NCBI RefSeq assembly: GCF_030317035.1
Contig: NZ_JASZYK010000004.1
Coordinates: 1-64,000, forward strand
DNA: 64,000 nucleotides
DNA from: Variovorax sp. J22G73
Lineage (GTDB): Bacteria; Pseudomonadota; Gammaproteobacteria; Burkholderiales; Burkholderiaceae_C
Direction of reading: 5' to 3'
Of the stretch, positions 49,116 to 58,393 are shown piece by piece. The stretch's first letter is position 1; each line of letters opens with the position of its first letter. The position numbers were made by a program, and so were the translations under genes. The notes under the pieces were generated by a model, which was given only the letters and a program-made list of their open reading frames with translations, did no database searches and was not told where the DNA came from.

Positions 49116-50080
49116 TGCTGGTGTCGAGGGAATTCGACACCGCGTTCGCCGGTGTGCTGGGGCTATTGATCGGCAGTTTCCTGAACGTCGTCATCTACCG
49201 CACGCCGGTGATGATGTACCGCGACTGGCTCGCCGACGCCGTCGCCAACCTCATGTCCTCGAAGGACGCCCCCTCCCTGTGGACCATGGCCTTCGGCCCG
49301 AAGGTCGTGCCCCCGGCCGGGCTCGAGGCGGAAGCGGACAAGGCCGCGGCGGTGCTCGAAGCGCAGCCCCCCTTCGACCTGACCCGCCCCGCCTCGCGTT
49401 GCGGCGCCTGCGGCCACAAGATCCGCTGGTACGAAAACATTCCCGTGCTGAGCTACCTGGTGCTGCGCGGGCGTTGCGGCAGCTGCAAGACCTTCATCAG
49501 CCCGCGCTACCCGCTGGTCGAGCTGGTCACGGCCGCGCTCTTCGCGCTGTGCAGCTGGCGCTACGGCATCACGCCGCAGGGGGCGCTCTGGGCGGCGTTC
49601 GGCGCCTTCCTGGTCTGCCAGTTCCTGATCGACTTCGACACCCAGTTCCTGCCCGACTCGCTGAACTATCCGCTGCTGTGGCTGGGCCTGATCGGCGCGG
49701 CCATGGGCTGGACCGGCGTGTCGCTGAGCTCGGCCGTCTGGGGCGCCGTGTTCGGCTACCTGAGCCTCTGGCTTGTGTACCATGCCTTTCGCCTGGTCAC
49801 GGGCAAGGAAGGCATGGGCTATGGAGACTTCAAACTGCTGGCCGCGCTGGGTGTCTGGCTCGGCGCCGACTACCTCATCGCGATCATCCTCGTGTCCTCG
49901 CTGGTGGGCGCCGTGATCGGCATCGCGCTGCGCGTGGCGGGCAAGCTGGCGCACAAGGACATCCCGATCGCCTTCGGCCCCTTCCTGGCCGGCGCGGGCC
50001 TCGTCTGCCTGGTGGCGGGCCCGGAGGTGGTGAAGCAGTGGATTCCGTTCGCCTTCCCCCTGGGCGCGCTAATCCGTTAA
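49115..50080 (+). CDS. pilD: Prepilin peptidase/N-methyltransferase
   Basis: A 321-residue bifunctional inner-membrane enzyme that cleaves type IV prepilin leaders and methylates the new N terminus. Two CxxC pairs bind zinc (Cys96/Cys99 and Cys121/Cys124). Catalytic Asp residues lie in DFDTQFLPDSL and in the GYGDFK motif. An N-terminal segment of about 40 residues between the first membrane helix and the zinc domain is longer than in E. coli. pilBCD is a set, but no pilin gene is in the window. coaE starts 31 bases downstream. Confidence 0.97.
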   Translation: MLVSREFDTAFAGVLGLLIGSFLNVVIYRTPVMMYRDWLADAVANLMSSKDAPSLWTMAFGPKVVPPAGLEAEADKAAAVLEAQPPFDLTRPASRCGACGHKIRWYENIPVLSYLVLRGRCGSCKTFISPRYPLVELVTAALFALCSWRYGITPQGALWAAFGAFLVCQFLIDFDTQFLPDSLNYPLLWLGLIGAAMGWTGVSLSSAVWGAVFGYLSLWLVYHAFRLVTGKEGMGYGDFKLLAALGVWLGADYLIAIILVSSLVGAVIGIALRVAGKLAHKDIPIAFGPFLAGAGLVCLVAGPEVVKQWIPFAFPLGALIR

Positions 50081-50104
50081 CTCACTGACTCACTGACCCA
50101 CTGA
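50081..50104. repeat. Three tandem octamers between pilD and coaE
   Basis: CTCACTGA, CTCACTGA, CCCACTGA follow one another, with a partial fourth unit (CACAGA). They fill the gap between pilD and coaE. Copy number could vary by slippage, changing the spacing before the coaE start. Each copy contains a TGA in one frame. Confidence 0.6.
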
Positions 50105-50111
50105 CACAGAC

Positions 50112-50720
50112 ATGGTGCGACGCATCGGCCTCACGGGCGGCATCGGCAGCGGCAAGAGCACCGTGGCCGGGCTGCTGGCGCGGCAAGGCGCCGTGCTGGT
50201 GGACACCGACGCCATCGCGCGCGCCATCGCGCAACCGGGCGGCATCGCGATGCCCGCCCTGGAGGCCGCCTTCGGCCCCGGCGTCATCGCCGCGGACGGC
50301 GGGCTCGACAGGGCCGCGATGCGCCAGATCGTGTTCGCCGATGCCGGCGCCAAGCTTCGCCTCGAAGGGATCCTCCACCCCCTGATCGGCACCGAGACCC
50401 AGCGCCAGGCCGCCGCGGCCGGGGACGACGCGGTGGTCGTGTTCGACGTGCCGCTGCTGGTGGAATCCGGCCGCTGGCGCGCCATCGTGGACCGGGTGCT
50501 GGTTGTCGACGCAACCGAGCAGACGCAGTTGGAACGCGTGGTCGCGCGCTCGGGCTGGGCGCCCGAAGCCGTGCAGGCCGTCATTGCCCAGCAGGCCTCG
50601 CGCAGGGCGCGGCGGGCGGCGGCGGACGCGGTGCTCTACAACGAGACTCTTAGCCTGGAGGAACTCGGCGCGCAGGTGTGGGGTCTCTGGAATCGGTGGG
50701 TCGGGCCCGGCACGCGATAA
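50112..50720 (+). CDS. coaE: Dephospho-CoA kinase
   Basis: A 202-residue kinase for the last step of coenzyme A synthesis. The P-loop is GGIGSGKS (about 9-16), then DTDAIARAI and VFDVPLLVESG are family blocks. It lies between pilD and, normally, zapD; here a two-gene acyltransferase module intervenes. The start is ATG at 50112; no clear Shine-Dalgarno, since the octamer repeat occupies that region. Confidence 0.96.
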   Translation: MVRRIGLTGGIGSGKSTVAGLLARQGAVLVDTDAIARAIAQPGGIAMPALEAAFGPGVIAADGGLDRAAMRQIVFADAGAKLRLEGILHPLIGTETQRQAAAAGDDAVVVFDVPLLVESGRWRAIVDRVLVVDATEQTQLERVVARSGWAPEAVQAVIAQQASRRARRAAADAVLYNETLSLEELGAQVWGLWNRWVGPGTR

Positions 50721-50789
50721 TTTGGGGTTGACGCCGCGACGGCTGCACGACGATCACGTCACACGGCGCACGCCTCAGCGCCCCTCACG

Positions 50790-52283
50790 ATGCTTTTCAA
50801 TTCGTATCCCTTCATCTTCGTTTTCTTCCCGCTGGTCCTGATCGGCTTCTTCCTGATCGGCGCGCGCAGCCCCCGGTCGGCGGCGGGTTTCCTGGCACTG
50901 GCCTCGCTCTTCTTCTACGGGTGGTGGAGCGTCAAGGCACTGCCCCTGCTGCTGGGGTCGATCTGCATCAACTACTGGTTCGGGCTGCGCCTCACGCCGT
51001 CCCCGAGCCGCGAAGACAAGCACCGCAAGGCGCTGCTGATCATCGCGCTGGTGATCAACCTGGGCGTGCTGGCCGTCTTCAAGTACGCCAACTTCTTCCT
51101 GGAGAACATCGACGCCGGGCTGGCCGCCGCGGGCTTCGCGCAGATCGACCTGGTGCACATCGTGCTGCCGATCGGCATCTCGTTCTACACCTTCACGCAG
51201 ATCGCCTTCCTGGTCGACTGCTGGCAGGGCAAGGTGCACGAGCGCAGCTTCATTCACTACCTGCTGTTCGTCACCTACTTCCCGCACCTGATCGCGGGGC
51301 CCGTGCTGCATCACGCGCAGATGATGCCGCAGTTCAACAGCCCGGCCACCTACCGCTTCAACGCCAACAGCGTGGCGCTCGGGCTGGGCATCTTCGTCTT
51401 CGGCCTGGCCAAGAAGATGCTCATCGCCGACCCGCTGGGCCAGTACGCGGACATGATGTTCAAGGGCGTGCACGAAGGCGTGATGCCCTCGCTGTACACC
51501 GCGTGGTTCGGGGTGCTGGCGTACACGCTGCAGATCTACTTCGACTTCTCGGGCTACTCCGACATGGCGGTGGGCCTGTCGCTGTGCCTGGGCGTTCAGC
51601 TGCCGCTGAATTTCCGCTCGCCCTACAAGTCGACCAACATGATCGAGTTCTGGCGGCGCTGGCACATCTCGCTGTCGACCTTCCTGCGCGACTACCTCTA
51701 CGTGCCGCTGGGCGGCAACCGCAAGGGCCCGGCGCGCCGCTACATCAACCTGTTCCTGACGATGCTGCTGGGCGGCCTGTGGCACGGCGCGGCCTGGACC
51801 TTCGTGATCTGGGGCGCGCTGCACGGCGCGTACCTCATGGTCAATCACTTCTGGAACGCCAAGGTGCGCCGTGGGAGCACCAAGACGACCTGGTACGGCC
51901 GCGTGGCCGGCTGGTTCATCACCTTCCTGTGCGTGATGATCGCCTGGGTGGTGTTCCGCGCCGACAGCCTGTCGGCCGCCATCGAGATCTACAAGGGCAT
52001 GCTGGGCCTGCACGGTGCGCCGGTCTCGGCCTTCGGCGAATTCCGCGTGCCCTTCCGCAAGCCGGAGTTCTTCCAGACCCTGCTGGTGGCCCTGGTGATC
52101 TGCCTGGCGCTGCCGCCCACCATCACGCTCGACCGCTGGATTCCCAACGTCGCGGGCCTGGCCGGGCGCCCTCGCCTGCAGCGCGTGGCCACCTGGGTCA
52201 CGGGCCTGGGCTGCATCTATCTTTTTGGCCTGTGCGTGTCGAAGTTCGGCAACTACAGCCCGTTCCTCTATTTCCAGTTCTGA
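50790..52283 (+). CDS. MBOAT family O-acyltransferase (AlgI-like)
   Basis: A 497-residue inner-membrane protein with about 10-12 membrane segments. Family blocks are FDFSGYSDMAVGLSLCLG, FWRRWHISLSTFLRDYLYVPLGGNRKG (a 27-residue stretch at about 285-311) and the putative active-site His in GGLWHGAAWTFVIWG. Such proteins move an acyl group from the cytoplasm across the membrane to an extracytoplasmic partner that modifies a polysaccharide. The partner is the SGNH gene that starts 1 base after its stop. The glycan target is unknown. It interrupts the common coaE-zapD order. Confidence 0.93.
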   Translation: MLFNSYPFIFVFFPLVLIGFFLIGARSPRSAAGFLALASLFFYGWWSVKALPLLLGSICINYWFGLRLTPSPSREDKHRKALLIIALVINLGVLAVFKYANFFLENIDAGLAAAGFAQIDLVHIVLPIGISFYTFTQIAFLVDCWQGKVHERSFIHYLLFVTYFPHLIAGPVLHHAQMMPQFNSPATYRFNANSVALGLGIFVFGLAKKMLIADPLGQYADMMFKGVHEGVMPSLYTAWFGVLAYTLQIYFDFSGYSDMAVGLSLCLGVQLPLNFRSPYKSTNMIEFWRRWHISLSTFLRDYLYVPLGGNRKGPARRYINLFLTMLLGGLWHGAAWTFVIWGALHGAYLMVNHFWNAKVRRGSTKTTWYGRVAGWFITFLCVMIAWVVFRADSLSAAIEIYKGMLGLHGAPVSAFGEFRVPFRKPEFFQTLLVALVICLALPPTITLDRWIPNVAGLAGRPRLQRVATWVTGLGCIYLFGLCVSKFGNYSPFLYFQF

Positions 52284-52284
52284 C

Positions 52285-53319
52285 ATGGAAGACACGAAAT
52301 CGGCCAGGACCTGGCTTGGCATCTTCGCGGTGGGTTTCCTGGTGTGCTGCGCCCTGCTCGTCGTGAGCTTGTTCACGCCCATTCCCTATGGCGACCTGAC
52401 CCGCATCGGCCGCATCTCGGAGCGCGAATTCGGCTGGCACGCGCCGCCGCCGCCCATTCCGGACGCGGACGTCAAGACCTGGCCCATCAAAGAATCGGAC
52501 ATCCTGGTCATCGGCGACAGCTTCTCGGTGCGCTACGCCTGGCAGGCCTCGCTCGTGGGCGCGGGCTACAAGGTGACCACCACGCACTGGGACAACCTCG
52601 ACAGCACGGTGTGCGACGACTTCTCGGGCTGGCTCCAGAAGTCCGGCTTCAAGGGCAAGGTCGTGATCGTCGAGAGCATCGAGCGCCTGCTGCAGGAGCG
52701 CATCGAAAAGTCCGAGACGTGCGCGACCATGAAGCACGCCTTCAAGCCCACGCCGCCGCCGTTCGAGAACCCGGCCAGGCCCGCTCCCGGCTTCCAGCTC
52801 AACTGGGACGCCGAACTGCTCAGCGGCTGGCTGACCTTCGTGAACACACGCGGGATCATGGCCTCCGACAGCTGGTCGAACAAGCCGGAACGCTGGGGCC
52901 AGCTGATCGACGCGCGCAAGGTGCCCGACGGCTGCAAGCAGTTCAGCCATCGCGCCTGCGACAAGCTGCTGATGACCGCCGAGGACCGCCTCAAGCCGGC
53001 GCTGACGGCCGAATCCGCGCGGTTCATGAAGCGTTTCGAAAGCAACGCCGCGCCCTACAAGGTCGTATGGATGGTGGTGCCGAACAAGAGCACCGTGTAT
53101 TTGCAACAAAACCATGCCGATGCGTTCAGGGCCGAGTTCAACCCGCAAAATATCGGACCGGACCTGTTCGAGCTTGCCGAACAGAACCGCTACAAGGTCA
53201 TGGACCTCTTCCCCGCCAACGAGACACATGTGTCAACCCGGGGTTACATTCTTTTCGGTCAGCGTATGCTGGAGGCTGTGCGCCAGGTACTGCCAGCACC
53301 GGCCGCCAAATCACAATGA
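52285..53319 (+). CDS. SGNH-fold protein, putative acyltransferase partner of the MBOAT
   Basis: A 344-residue protein with one N-terminal membrane segment (about 10-30), anchoring a periplasmic SGNH domain. The nucleophile motif is GDSFSVRY with Ser79. The usual C-terminal D-x-x-H is replaced by N312-E-T-H315. It starts 1 base after the MBOAT stop, so both are probably made together. It would take acyl groups from the MBOAT protein and place them on a cell-surface polymer, as AlgJ/AlgX-type partners do. The polymer is not known. Confidence 0.82.
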   Translation: MEDTKSARTWLGIFAVGFLVCCALLVVSLFTPIPYGDLTRIGRISEREFGWHAPPPPIPDADVKTWPIKESDILVIGDSFSVRYAWQASLVGAGYKVTTTHWDNLDSTVCDDFSGWLQKSGFKGKVVIVESIERLLQERIEKSETCATMKHAFKPTPPPFENPARPAPGFQLNWDAELLSGWLTFVNTRGIMASDSWSNKPERWGQLIDARKVPDGCKQFSHRACDKLLMTAEDRLKPALTAESARFMKRFESNAAPYKVVWMVVPNKSTVYLQQNHADAFRAEFNPQNIGPDLFELAEQNRYKVMDLFPANETHVSTRGYILFGQRMLEAVRQVLPAPAAKSQ

Positions 53320-53358
53320 GCGCAATGCGCTCGCCCCTGACGTGAAAAAACGAGACGC

Positions 53359-54114
53359 GTGATCCTCTACGAGTACCCCTTCAACGAGCGCATCCGCACC
53401 TACCTGCGGCTGGAGCACCTGTTTCGCCGGCTCGGCGAGCTGGTGCCCTCTGAATCGCCGCTGTCCCACCACTACGCCCTCATCACGATCTTCGAGATCA
53501 TGGACGTCGCCGCCCGCGCCGACCTGAAGGCCGACGTGCTGCGCGACCTGGACAAGCACAAGAACGTCTTCAACAGCTACCGGGGCAATCCGGCCATCGC
53601 CGAGACCGTGCTCGACCAAGTCGTCGGCCAGCTCGAGCGCAACTTCACCACGCTGAACGGCGTGGCGGGCAAGGCCGGCCAGGCGTTGACCGAGAACGAG
53701 TGGCTCATGAGCATCCGCAGCCGCGCCGGCATTCCGGGCGGCACCTGCGAGTTCGACCTGCCGGCCTACTACGCCTGGCAGCACCGCCCCGCGCCGAGCC
53801 GCCGTGCCGACCTGGAGCGCTGGTCGAACACCCTGTCGCCGCTGGCCTCGTCGATCTACCTGCTGCTCAAGCTGCTGCGCGACGCCGACGTACCCTACAA
53901 GGTGATCGCCACCCACGGCCAGTTCCAGCAGAACCTGCCCCAGGGCCGCAGCTTCCAGTTGCTGCGCCTGCGCATCGACCCCCGGCTGGGGTTGATTCCC
54001 GAAATCAGCGGCAACCGTCTCATGGTGTCCGTGCGCCTCATGCGCCACGACAAGGACGACCGCCTGCACCAAAGCTCGGACGACGCGCCCTTCGAGCTGA
54101 CCCTCTGCGCATGA
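53359..54114 (+). CDS. zapD: Cell division protein ZapD
   Basis: A 251-residue cytoplasmic protein that crosslinks FtsZ filaments in the Z-ring. The start [22 protein letters not shown] (with GTG at 53359) and the block [21 protein letters not shown] are diagnostic. The second half is beta-rich with [19 protein letters not shown]. It lies 39 bases after the SGNH gene and 34 bases before yacG. In relatives it directly follows coaE, so the acyltransferase pair is an insertion here. Confidence 0.96.
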   Translation: MILYEYPFNERIRTYLRLEHLFRRLGELVPSESPLSHHYALITIFEIMDVAARADLKADVLRDLDKHKNVFNSYRGNPAIAETVLDQVVGQLERNFTTLNGVAGKAGQALTENEWLMSIRSRAGIPGGTCEFDLPAYYAWQHRPAPSRRADLERWSNTLSPLASSIYLLLKLLRDADVPYKVIATHGQFQQNLPQGRSFQLLRLRIDPRLGLIPEISGNRLMVSVRLMRHDKDDRLHQSSDDAPFELTLCA

Positions 54115-54148
54115 GCGCGGCGCCAGGCCGCCCCACGAAGGTATTGCA

Positions 54149-54358
54149 ATGAGCAAGTTGAACGCGAAGGGCGAGCGCATCGTGCGCTGCCCCACCTGCG
54201 GCGGCGACAGCATCTACGCCCCGAGCAACGCCTACCGGCCGTTCTGCAGCGCACGCTGCAAGGGCGTCGACCTGGGGGCCTGGGCCAGCGAAGAATTCCG
54301 CATGCCGGCCGAAGCGCCGCCCGACGACAACCCGTTCGGCGACCCCAAGATCCAATAA
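54149..54358 (+). CDS. yacG: DNA gyrase inhibitor YacG
   Basis: A 69-residue zinc-binding protein. CPTCGG near residue 16 and the [19 protein letters not shown] block supply the four Cys ligands and the family core. It binds GyrB and inhibits gyrase. It follows zapD as in most betaproteobacteria. It is convergent with the first acyltransferase gene. Confidence 0.96.
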   Translation: MSKLNAKGERIVRCPTCGGDSIYAPSNAYRPFCSARCKGVDLGAWASEEFRMPAEAPPDDNPFGDPKIQ

Positions 54359-54404
54359 GACCGGCGAGACCTGCGGCCTCGGGCCTCTTTCCAGAGGCGC
54401 CGTG

Positions 54405-56390
54405 TTACTTGCCGCTCGCTTCCTGGTCCAGCAACGCCGGGTCGATGTAGGTCGCGAAACTGCGCGCGTACCGCGGGCGCAGATGGCCGATGTCCTTGTA
54501 CGCGGGCGACCCGTCGTCCGGCATGCTGCGCAGGCACTGGCCGTCGGCGCACAGGCTGTCGAAAGGCGCGATCACCTGCGCCCCGTTGGCCTCGGCCACC
54601 TGCCTGAGCCGCGCGTTGAACTGCGCCTGGTCCGCCGGCATCGGCGCCTTCAGCTGGCCGCTGGCGGCCGTCATGCCGCCGAGCCGGCTGCCCTGGATCT
54701 GCATGAGCGGATCGAAGTCCATGCCCACCGGATTGCCCAGCACCAAGTAGACCTTCTTGTGCGCCGACAGCCGCTTCAGCACCTCGCCCAGCGACTTGAG
54801 CGACAGGTCGATGCCGTCGCCGCCGAGGAAGGGGTGCACGGCCTTCTTGTCGTCCACGAAGTAGTTCACCGTGGGGCCGGCGCCGGTGAAGTAGCAGCTC
54901 CAGCAGGCACCGATCACCACCGAATCGACTTCCGGCTTGAGCGCCAGCTCGAGCACCGCCGCGCGGCGCTCGTCGCAACCGGTGTCGCTGCCGCTGAACA
55001 GGCCCGGCACCGGCGGGCAGGAGCCCCGGGTCGCGAAATAGGCCGTGCGCGCCTTGTCGGGCTGCGTGCGCAGCAGCTCGAGCGCGCGCGGCGCGTACTG
55101 CTCGACGTGGCTGTCGCCGATCAGCAGCACGTTGTGCTTGCCGTTGCCGGCGCGGTAGACGAACTGCCCGCCCAGCGCCGACTCCTCGAAGCCCGCGTAG
55201 TAGTTGTCCTCGCGCGTGGCGTCGGCCACCGCCTGCAGGGCCGGGCTGTCGTTGCGCGGCAGCGGCGTGCCCAGGAACACCAGCACGCCGGCCACCGCCA
55301 GCGCCGCGCCGCCGCCGGCCAGGCCGCGCAGCATGCCCTGCGACAGGTGCAGCTTCACGAAGCGTTCGAGAAAGCGGTAGGTGGCCCACGCCAGCACGAC
55401 GGACGCCACCACCATCGCGATGCGCACCTGCAGCGAAGGCTCGCCGCCCGCCACGATGCGCGCGTAGGACAGCAGCGGCCAGTGCCACAGGTACAGCGGA
55501 TAGCTGATCAGGCCGATCCACACCATCACCCGGTTCGACAGCAGGTACTTGTTGAGCACGCCGTTCGGCCCCGCCGCGATGCAGCTCACCGCGCCCAGCA
55601 CCGGCAGCAACGCCCACCAGCCTGGAAACGCCTTGGTGCTGCGCGTCATGAACAGGCCCAGCACGATCAGGCCCATGCCGACGACGGACTGCAGGTGCTT
55701 CGTCCAGGGTTGTGATGCAGATGAATCCGCCGCGCCCGCCGGCGCGCTCATCGCCTGCAGCCGCATCGCCGCCAGCAGGCCGCCGGCCATCAGCTCCCAC
55801 GCCCGCGACAGCGGCGAGTAGAAGGCCGCCGCGCGGTGCGGCTGCACCGTGAGCACGTTGACCAGGAACGAGGCGATGGCCACCGCCAGCGTCACCCGCA
55901 GGATCGGCCAGCGCTTGCGCCAGGCCAGGCCCAGCAGCAGCGGCCAGAAGATGTAGAACTGTTCCTCGATGCCCAGCGACCACAGGTGCAGCAGCGGCTT
56001 GGTTTCGGCGCTGGCGTCGAAGTAGCCGGCCTCGCCCAGGAACACCAGGTTGGCGAAGAACGCCGCCCCGCCGGTCGTCTGCTTGCCGAGCTGAGAAAAC
56101 TCGCCGGGCAGCAGCACGTACCAGCCGAAGGCCAGCGTGGCCAGCAGCACCAGCACCAGCGCCGGAAAAATCCGCCGGATGCGCCGCGCATAGAAGTCGC
56201 GGTAGCTGAAGTCGCCCGCGGCCAGGCTCTGCAGAAGAATGGTCGTGATCAGGAAGCCCGAGATCACGAAGAAGATGTCGACCCCGATGAAGCCGCCCGG
56301 CAGCAGGCTCGGAAAGGCGTGGTACGTCAGCACCGAGCCCACCGCGATCGCGCGCAGGCCGTCGATGTCCGGGCGGTATTTGGGGTGCAT
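54405..56390 (-). CDS. OafA-type acyltransferase-3/SGNH fusion, copy 1
   Basis: A 661-residue inner-membrane protein. The acyltransferase-3 domain (about 8-345) has ten or eleven membrane segments. Its R13-x10-H24 motif (GLRAIAVGSVLTYHAFP) is the proposed acyl-transfer site. A linker helix follows, then a periplasmic SGNH domain (about 410-655) with GDSH (425-428, nucleophile Ser427) and the D633-x-x-H636 pair. Family members acetylate O antigens, peptidoglycan or other surface glycans using cytoplasmic acetyl-CoA. It is the most divergent of three tandem copies. The start MHPKYRPDIDGLRA is shared by all three. Confidence 0.94.
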   Translation of the reverse strand: MHPKYRPDIDGLRAIAVGSVLTYHAFPSLLPGGFIGVDIFFVISGFLITTILLQSLAAGDFSYRDFYARRIRRIFPALVLVLLATLAFGWYVLLPGEFSQLGKQTTGGAAFFANLVFLGEAGYFDASAETKPLLHLWSLGIEEQFYIFWPLLLGLAWRKRWPILRVTLAVAIASFLVNVLTVQPHRAAAFYSPLSRAWELMAGGLLAAMRLQAMSAPAGAADSSASQPWTKHLQSVVGMGLIVLGLFMTRSTKAFPGWWALLPVLGAVSCIAAGPNGVLNKYLLSNRVMVWIGLISYPLYLWHWPLLSYARIVAGGEPSLQVRIAMVVASVVLAWATYRFLERFVKLHLSQGMLRGLAGGGAALAVAGVLVFLGTPLPRNDSPALQAVADATREDNYYAGFEESALGGQFVYRAGNGKHNVLLIGDSHVEQYAPRALELLRTQPDKARTAYFATRGSCPPVPGLFSGSDTGCDERRAAVLELALKPEVDSVVIGACWSCYFTGAGPTVNYFVDDKKAVHPFLGGDGIDLSLKSLGEVLKRLSAHKKVYLVLGNPVGMDFDPLMQIQGSRLGGMTAASGQLKAPMPADQAQFNARLRQVAEANGAQVIAPFDSLCADGQCLRSMPDDGSPAYKDIGHLRPRYARSFATYIDPALLDQEASGK

Positions 56391-56408
56391 CGTTCGCTTC
56401 GGGGGCGC

Positions 56409-58376
56409 TCAGCGCGCCGGTTGTTGCGCGGCGCGCAAGGTGCGGTCGAAGTAGCTCGCCTCTTCCCGCGTGTAGCGCGGACGCAGGTGGTTGGCGTCCT
56501 TGTAGGCGGGCGCCCCGTCGGGCATCGTACGCAGGCACTGGTCGTCCCTGCACAGCGCCGCCACCGCGTCGATAGGCTCGGCCCCGCTCGCCTCTGCGAT
56601 GGCGCGCAGCCGCTCGTTGAGTTGCTTCTGGCCAGGCGGCAGCAGGGTCGTCGGGGTCGAGGTTGTCGCGTCCATGTGCGTCAGGCGGCCGCCTTCAATC
56701 AGGTGCTTGGGCTCGAACTCCGGCCCGCCGGGGTTGTCGAGCAGGAGGTAGACCTTCTTTTGGCGCGCCAGTTCGCGCAGCATGAATTCCAGCGAGGCCA
56801 GCGAGCGCTCGATGCCGTCGCCGTTCTGGAACGGATGAACCTGCTTGTCGGCGCCGCGGAAGTAGTACTCGAGCGCACCATGGTCGACGAAGTAGCAGTT
56901 CCAGCAGCTGCCGATCACCACCGAGTCGACCTCGGGACGCATCGCGTAGGCCAGCATGGCGTCGCGCTGCTCGGAGCAGCCCACGTTCTTGTCCGCCTGC
57001 ACGCCCGGCACCGTCGGACATGCGCCCCGGGTCACGAACCAGGCCGACTTGTCTTTGTCCAGCATCAACGTGCGGGCCATTTCCAGCGCGCGCGGGGCGT
57101 ACTGCTGCATGTGGCTGTCGCCCAGGAACAGCACCCGCTTGGGCCCGTCGCCGACCTTGTAGGCCACCTGGTCGCCGATCATCTCGCGCTTGAATCCGCC
57201 GTAGTAGTCGGCGTCGAACGTGGCGTTGGCCACGACCTGCAGCCTGGCGCCGTTGTGGCGCGGCTCCAGCACGCCGAAGAAGATCACGGCGCCCAGGGCC
57301 GCCAGCAACGCCATCCCGGCGCCCAGCGCCTTGAGCGTGCCCGGACCGGGACGGTTCCGCGCATGGCGCTCGACGAAGCGGTACGTGGCCCACGCGAGCA
57401 GCACGCTGGCCACCAGCGCGCCGGCACGGTGCGCGAACGATGGGTTCAGGTTCAGCGGGTCGTCCTCCAGGATGCGCACGAACGCCAGCAACGGCCAATG
57501 CCACAGGTACAGCGGATAGCTGATGAGCCCGATCCACACCATCACCCGGTTCGACAGCAGGTACTTGTTCAGCACGCCGTTCGGGCCGGCGGCGATGCAG
57601 CTCACCGCACCCAGCGTGGGCAGCAGCGCCCACCAGCCGGGGAAAGCCTTGTTGCTGCGGATCATGACCAGCCCGAGCACGATCAGCCCCACGCCCAGCA
57701 CCGATTGCACATGACTGCGCCACACGTTGGGTGCCGGCGCCTTCAGCCGCATGCACGCCAGGATGCCGCCCACCATCAGCTCCCAGAAGCGCGAGGCCGG
57801 CGAATAGAACGAGGCCGCTGGCAGCGGGTGCACGGTGGTCACGTTGACGAGGAAAGAAATGACGGCCACCGCCAGCACCACGCGCACGATGGGCCAGCGC
57901 TTGCGCCAGGCCAGCCCCAGCAGCAGCGGCCAGAAGATGTAGAACTGTTCCTCGATGCCCAGAGACCACAGGTGCAGCAGCGGCTTGGTCTCCGCGGCCG
58001 TGTCGAAGTACCCCGACTCGCCCCAGAACACCAGGTTGGCGACAAAAGCCGCCCCGCCCACGGTCTGCTTGCCGAGCTCGGCGAACTCGTCGGACAGCAG
58101 CATGTACCAGCCGACGAGCAGCGTGATCAGCAGCACCACGATCAGCGCCGGAAAGATGCGCCGGATGCGCCGCGCATAGAAGTCGCGGTAGCTGAAATCG
58201 CCCGCCGCGAGGCTCTGCAAAATGATGGTCGTGATCAGGAAGCCCGAGATCACGAAGAAGATGTCGACCCCGACGAAACCACCCAGCAGCGCCTTCGGGA
58301 ACGCGTGGTACAGCACCACGGAGCCCACCGCGATCGCGCGCAGGCCGTCGATGTCCGGACGGTACTTGGGGTGCAT
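56409..58376 (-). CDS. OafA-type acyltransferase-3/SGNH fusion, copy 2
   Basis: A 655-residue paralog of copies 1 and 3. The N-terminal membrane half (1-300) is nearly identical to copy 3, differing at only a handful of positions (for example Ile84 against Thr84). The SGNH half differs much more, though GDSH (Ser421) and D-A-N-H near residue 632 are intact. The start at 58376 is set by the shared MHPKYRPDIDGLRA; the open frame upstream runs antisense-like through copy 3 and is rejected. It lies 18 bases upstream of copy 1 and 17 bases downstream of copy 3. Confidence 0.94.
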   Translation of the reverse strand: MHPKYRPDIDGLRAIAVGSVVLYHAFPKALLGGFVGVDIFFVISGFLITTIILQSLAAGDFSYRDFYARRIRRIFPALIVVLLITLLVGWYMLLSDEFAELGKQTVGGAAFVANLVFWGESGYFDTAAETKPLLHLWSLGIEEQFYIFWPLLLGLAWRKRWPIVRVVLAVAVISFLVNVTTVHPLPAASFYSPASRFWELMVGGILACMRLKAPAPNVWRSHVQSVLGVGLIVLGLVMIRSNKAFPGWWALLPTLGAVSCIAAGPNGVLNKYLLSNRVMVWIGLISYPLYLWHWPLLAFVRILEDDPLNLNPSFAHRAGALVASVLLAWATYRFVERHARNRPGPGTLKALGAGMALLAALGAVIFFGVLEPRHNGARLQVVANATFDADYYGGFKREMIGDQVAYKVGDGPKRVLFLGDSHMQQYAPRALEMARTLMLDKDKSAWFVTRGACPTVPGVQADKNVGCSEQRDAMLAYAMRPEVDSVVIGSCWNCYFVDHGALEYYFRGADKQVHPFQNGDGIERSLASLEFMLRELARQKKVYLLLDNPGGPEFEPKHLIEGGRLTHMDATTSTPTTLLPPGQKQLNERLRAIAEASGAEPIDAVAALCRDDQCLRTMPDGAPAYKDANHLRPRYTREEASYFDRTLRAAQQPAR

Positions 58377-58393
58377 CGTTCGCGTAGGTGCGC

